In this document: positions 4,453 to 6,778 of the stretch, piece by piece | How positions within the stretch are numbered: position 1 is the first letter of the stretch | How the letters are laid out: every line of letters begins with the position of its first letter | NCBI GenBank assembly: GCA_964417785.1 | Contig: CAYQJO010000226.1 | Span: 1-6,778, forward strand | Origin: DAOTUL01 sp034437435 | GTDB taxonomy: Bacteria > Chloroflexota > Anaerolineae > Aggregatilineales > Phototrophicaceae | Length of the DNA stretch: 6,778 nucleotides | Direction: 5' to 3' | Position numbers and translations under genes: made by a program | Notes under the pieces: model-generated | What the model was told of the DNA's origin: nothing | The model's database searches: none | The model's input: only the letters and a program-made list of their open reading frames with translations

Positions 4453-6778
4453 GTGACCAAAAGACTGCTGCTTGCACTGCTGTCCATCGTGCTGTTGGCA
4501 CCCGTATTCGCTCAGGATGCACCGGGCAGTGTCCTGGAGATTACCGGGGTGAATTCCAGCCGGATGCCGGTAGTAGAGATCACAACGAATGTTTTTGATC
4601 CTGTCGGGCAGCCGCTAGACGGTCTGACGATTGAGGATTTCAGCCTTGTCGGTGAACTGAGCGACATTGGGCGCATTGTCAACGTTGAAAGCACCACTGT
4701 TGATCTGCTGCCATTGTCGGCGGTGCTGACCATCGACACCAGCACCAGTATGTCTGGCACACCGATTGAGCGAGCCAAAGAAGCAGCCAAAATTTTTGTC
4801 GACGTGCTGCGTCCGGAAGATGCGGTTGCCATCATCACCTTCGATAATCGAGCGCGGTTGGTGCAGGATTACACCACCGACAAAGACCTGCTGCGACAGG
4901 TGATCGACGAACTGCCTTACGGCGGCGCAACAGCACTCTATGACGCTGGACTGCTCACGGTGGAGGTTGCCGCCAATGCGCCGACTCAGCGACGGGCGGC
5001 CATCATCCTGAGTGATGGTGGAGAATATGGCGGGCAAAGCCGGGCGCTGCGCTCGGATGGCCGGGAGCAGGCGCTCATACAGGGCGTTCCAGTCTACACC
5101 GTCGGCCTCGGTTTCGGCACTGACCGGACGTATCTACGCGAGTTCGCCCGTGCCACCAACACCCGCTTTTACGAGACTCCCCTGCCCAACGAACTTACCG
5201 AGATTTACGAACAAATCGCCAATCTGCTGCGCTCCCAGTATGTGATTACGCTGGAAGTTGATGCACCGCTGGATGGCACTGAATACAGTTTTGAACTCCA
5301 GGCACAGACATCTTTCGGCACCACCAACCGCGATAGTGGCGTGGTGCGTGCACCGATCCCGGTGCCGATTGTCCGGATCGATGATTTGCCCACCGGACCT
5401 TTAAGCGAACCGACAACGATCCAGACCCGTGTAGCTGCCGACGATCCGCTGGACTCGGTGCGCTTTGTCCTCAACGATACGCCGCTGGAACCGCAGATCA
5501 GCGAGGATGCATACAGCGTCGAGATCGTCCCGCGTGATTTGCAGCCAGGTATGTATACGCTGCTGGTGGAAGCCACCGACGCGACTGGCGATCTGGGTGC
5601 TGGCAGCGCCAGTTTTGAGGTCGCAGCACTGCCGCCGGAAGTCACCGCTGCGCCAGATTTGACCGGCACTATCTTAGAAACGCCGGTGACGCTCGAAATT
5701 GCCGCCGGTGGACAGACATCCATCGCCCGGGTTGTCGTCACAGCCGGTGATGAGTCCGCCGTACTTGAGGAACCCTATACCTACACGCTCGACCCCTACG
5801 CGCTGGAACCGGGCGAGCAGACGCTCACCATTGACGTGACCAACACTGGCGGCCAGTCCACACAGGTCGTGCAGCCCTTCACGGTTGCCGCTTTTCCGGC
5901 GGAATTCACCGTAACTGGTATCAACATCGGCCAGACTTTCCAGGACAGCTTCATGCCGGGTGATGTCATCTCGGCAGCGGTCGAGATTGTATCCAGCCAG
6001 ACGCCGGTCACGGTGGTTGGTTTCGCCCTTAATGGCGACGTGATCGCCGAGGTCAGCGAGCCGCCGTACAGCGCGGACATCCCGGTGCTTGAGCGTGTGA
6101 CTAGTGGACCGCAGACACTTGAGATTACGGTGACCAATGCGGGTGGTGCGGTGGCGACCCAGACAGTCGCTTTCAATGTGGTGATCGTACCGACGCCCAC
6201 GCCCACGTTCACGCCGACCAATACCCCCACACCGACTGCCACCTTCACACCGACCAACACCCCGACACCCACGCCGACATTTACGCCATCGCCAACCCCC
6301 ACACCGACCGTCAATGTCGAGGCGACACGGAGTGTGCAGGCAACTGGCACCGCTGATGCTATCGTCGTACAAACGACGGCGGATGCGCGGTCGACGGTTG
6401 TGGCTGCGGCACTGGCACGGGCCGAAGAGCAGGCCACACAGATCATCGGACTGACGCTGGCATTTGAAGGGACCGTTGAAGCCCAGGTGCAGGCGACGGT
6501 TGATACACGAGCGACCCTCGTGGCCGGTGCCTTGCAGCGAGCCGAAGAACGTGCCACCCAGGAATTTGAGCGTCAGGCGACTGTCACTCAGGACGCGCAG
6601 AACCGGCAGGACACCCAGGACGTGCGAGCTACCGATGTTGCCGATACGGTCGAACGGGCCGCCGCTATCGCCACGCAGGCCAACATCAACGCCCAGGCCA
6701 CCGCCACCGTCATGACGGCCACACAGGACGCGCAGAACCGTCAGGCCACCCAGGACGTGCGGGCCACCGATGTCGCCG
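4453..6778 (+). CDS. Secreted VWA-domain protein with Ig-like domains, Pro-Thr linker and repetitive helical tail (3' end outside window)
   Basis: An open frame of 775 codons with no stop before the window edge, so the C-terminus is missing. GTG at 4453 follows AAGGGG (4442-4447) at five bases and opens a clear signal peptide (MTKR, a Leu-rich core, then VFA before Gln21). Residues 44-66 match the segment that often precedes VWA domains of the Acidobacteria-type VWFA-related family (GQPLDGLTIEDFSL). The VWA domain spans about 88-262 with an intact metal-ion-dependent adhesion site: DTSTS (Asp95, Ser97, Ser99), Thr160 and Asp188. Next come a short beta region (264-306), three Ig-like beta domains (about 307-392, 394-481, 482-579), a Pro-Thr linker (580-619) and an Ala/Thr/Gln-rich, probably helical stretch (620-775) with internal repeats. 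No cysteine was found in the 775 residues. Export and cation-dependent ligand binding are likely. The ligand, anchoring mode and function are unknown; a sortase signal, transmembrane segment or further domain could lie downstream. Confidence 0.88.
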   Translation, partial: MTKRLLLALLSIVLLAPVFAQDAPGSVLEITGVNSSRMPVVEITTNVFDPVGQPLDGLTIEDFSLVGELSDIGRIVNVESTTVDLLPLSAVLTIDTSTSMSGTPIERAKEAAKIFVDVLRPEDAVAIITFDNRARLVQDYTTDKDLLRQVIDELPYGGATALYDAGLLTVEVAANAPTQRRAAIILSDGGEYGGQSRALRSDGREQALIQGVPVYTVGLGFGTDRTYLREFARATNTRFYETPLPNELTEIYEQIANLLRSQYVITLEVDAPLDGTEYSFELQAQTSFGTTNRDSGVVRAPIPVPIVRIDDLPTGPLSEPTTIQTRVAADDPLDSVRFVLNDTPLEPQISEDAYSVEIVPRDLQPGMYTLLVEATDATGDLGAGSASFEVAALPPEVTAAPDLTGTILETPVTLEIAAGGQTSIARVVVTAGDESAVLEEPYTYTLDPYALEPGEQTLTIDVTNTGGQSTQVVQPFTVAAFPAEFTVTGINIGQTFQDSFMPGDVISAAVEIVSSQTPVTVVGFALNGDVIAEVSEPPYSADIPVLERVTSGPQTLEITVTNAGGAVATQTVAFNVVIVPTPTPTFTPTNTPTPTATFTPTNTPTPTPTFTPSPTPTPTVNVEATRSVQATGTADAIVVQTTADARSTVVAAALARAEEQATQIIGLTLAFEGTVEAQVQATVDTRATLVAGALQRAEERATQEFERQATVTQDAQNRQDTQDVRATDVADTVERAAAIATQANINAQATATVMTATQDAQNRQATQDVRATDVA
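6205..6312 (+). repeat. Three 36-bp tandem units coding the Pro-Thr linker
   Basis: Units at 6205-6240, 6241-6276 and 6277-6312 each encode a 12-residue piece of pattern TFTPTNTPTPTx; the third is diverged (TFTPSPTPTPTV). Together with the preceding PTPTP they give an uninterrupted 40-residue Pro-Thr linker (residues 580-619). Synonymous codons differ between units. The likely role is an extended, possibly O-glycosylated spacer between the beta domains and the helical tail. Confidence 0.85.
6382..6561 (+). repeat. Pair of diverged 20-residue helical repeats, 40 residues apart
   Basis: DARSTVVAAALARAEEQATQ (residues 644-663, bases 6382-6441) and DTRATLVAGALQRAEERATQ (684-703, bases 6502-6561) share 14 of 20 residues at a spacing of 120 bp. 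Their pattern of small hydrophobic and charged residues suits an amphipathic helix. They look like older units of the same repeat system as the fresher copies at 6586 and 6721. Confidence 0.7.
6586..6778 (+). repeat. 58-bp direct repeat spaced 135 bp, cut by the window end
   Basis: Bases 6586-6643 and 6721-6778 match at 52 of 58 positions. They encode TQDAQNRQDTQDVRATDVA and TQDAQNRQATQDVRATDVA (residues 712-730 and 757-775), differing at one residue. Five of the six base changes are silent third-position changes. The second copy runs to the last base of the window, so more 45-residue units may follow. Confidence 0.85.

Noticed and set aside
5674..6372. Minus-strand open frame of 232 codons opposite the Ig-like domains
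   Set aside because: Composition (Arg, Gly, Cys rich) and full overlap with the VWA protein mark it as a shadow.
5796..6557. Long minus-strand open frame (253 codons) with Val-Gly dipeptide repeats, looking like a low-complexity structural protein
   Set aside because: It is the complement of the Pro-Thr linker and helical tail of the VWA protein; the plus frame has signal peptide, recognisable domains, promoter and ribosome site, and the minus frame has none.
6205..6778. Tandem repeats as a CRISPR array or non-coding satellite
   Set aside because: The repeats keep the reading frame (36-, 120- and 135-bp periods, all multiples of three), vary mostly at silent positions, and have no unique spacers of constant length.

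Overview
The window reads as a moderately GC-rich bacterial chromosome segment, most likely from the phylum Chloroflexota (Anaerolineae-like). The main clue is the long Pro-Thr linker (TPT/NTPTPT style) in a secreted von Willebrand factor A (VWA) protein, followed by an Ala/Thr/Gln-rich helical tail. Menaquinone biosynthesis and a class B penicillin-binding protein with a MecA_N/NTF2-like N-terminal domain fit this but do not prove it. The assignment is inference from protein style, not from a marker gene.

Layout. Positions 1-34 hold the end of an upstream transcription unit, with a clear intrinsic terminator. Positions 35-138 form an AT-rich control region with a consensus-like promoter and two inverted repeats, one of which covers the -10 box. 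It drives a 110-residue ArsR-family repressor (139-471). A roughly 100-bp gap with its own plausible promoter leads to three same-strand genes: an exported class B penicillin-binding protein (578-2764), a MaoC-type hot-dog hydratase (2790-3260) and a MenA/UbiA-type prenyltransferase (3321-4229). The gaps of 25 and 60 bp, with no terminator between them, suggest one operon.

A tRNA-Gly(GCC) gene lies on the minus strand (4261-4332), convergent with menA, with its own terminator (4238-4258) and promoter. About 120 bp of intergenic DNA (4333-4452) carries two back-to-back promoters whose -35 boxes are only 12 bp apart. One serves the tRNA and the other a large open frame (4453-6778) that is still open at the window edge. 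That frame encodes a secreted protein: signal peptide, VWA domain with intact MIDAS residues, about three Ig-like beta domains, a 40-residue Pro-Thr linker, and a helical Ala/Thr/Gln-rich region with internal repeats, cut off by the window end.

How they work together. The PBP (peptidoglycan cross-linking at the cell surface), MenA (membrane quinone synthesis) and the VWA protein (extracytoplasmic binding or scaffold) all act at the cell envelope. The MaoC protein probably acts on an acyl-CoA/ACP thioester in the cytoplasm. No clearly new defence or mobile system is visible. The most unusual item is the VWA protein with its repetitive tail.
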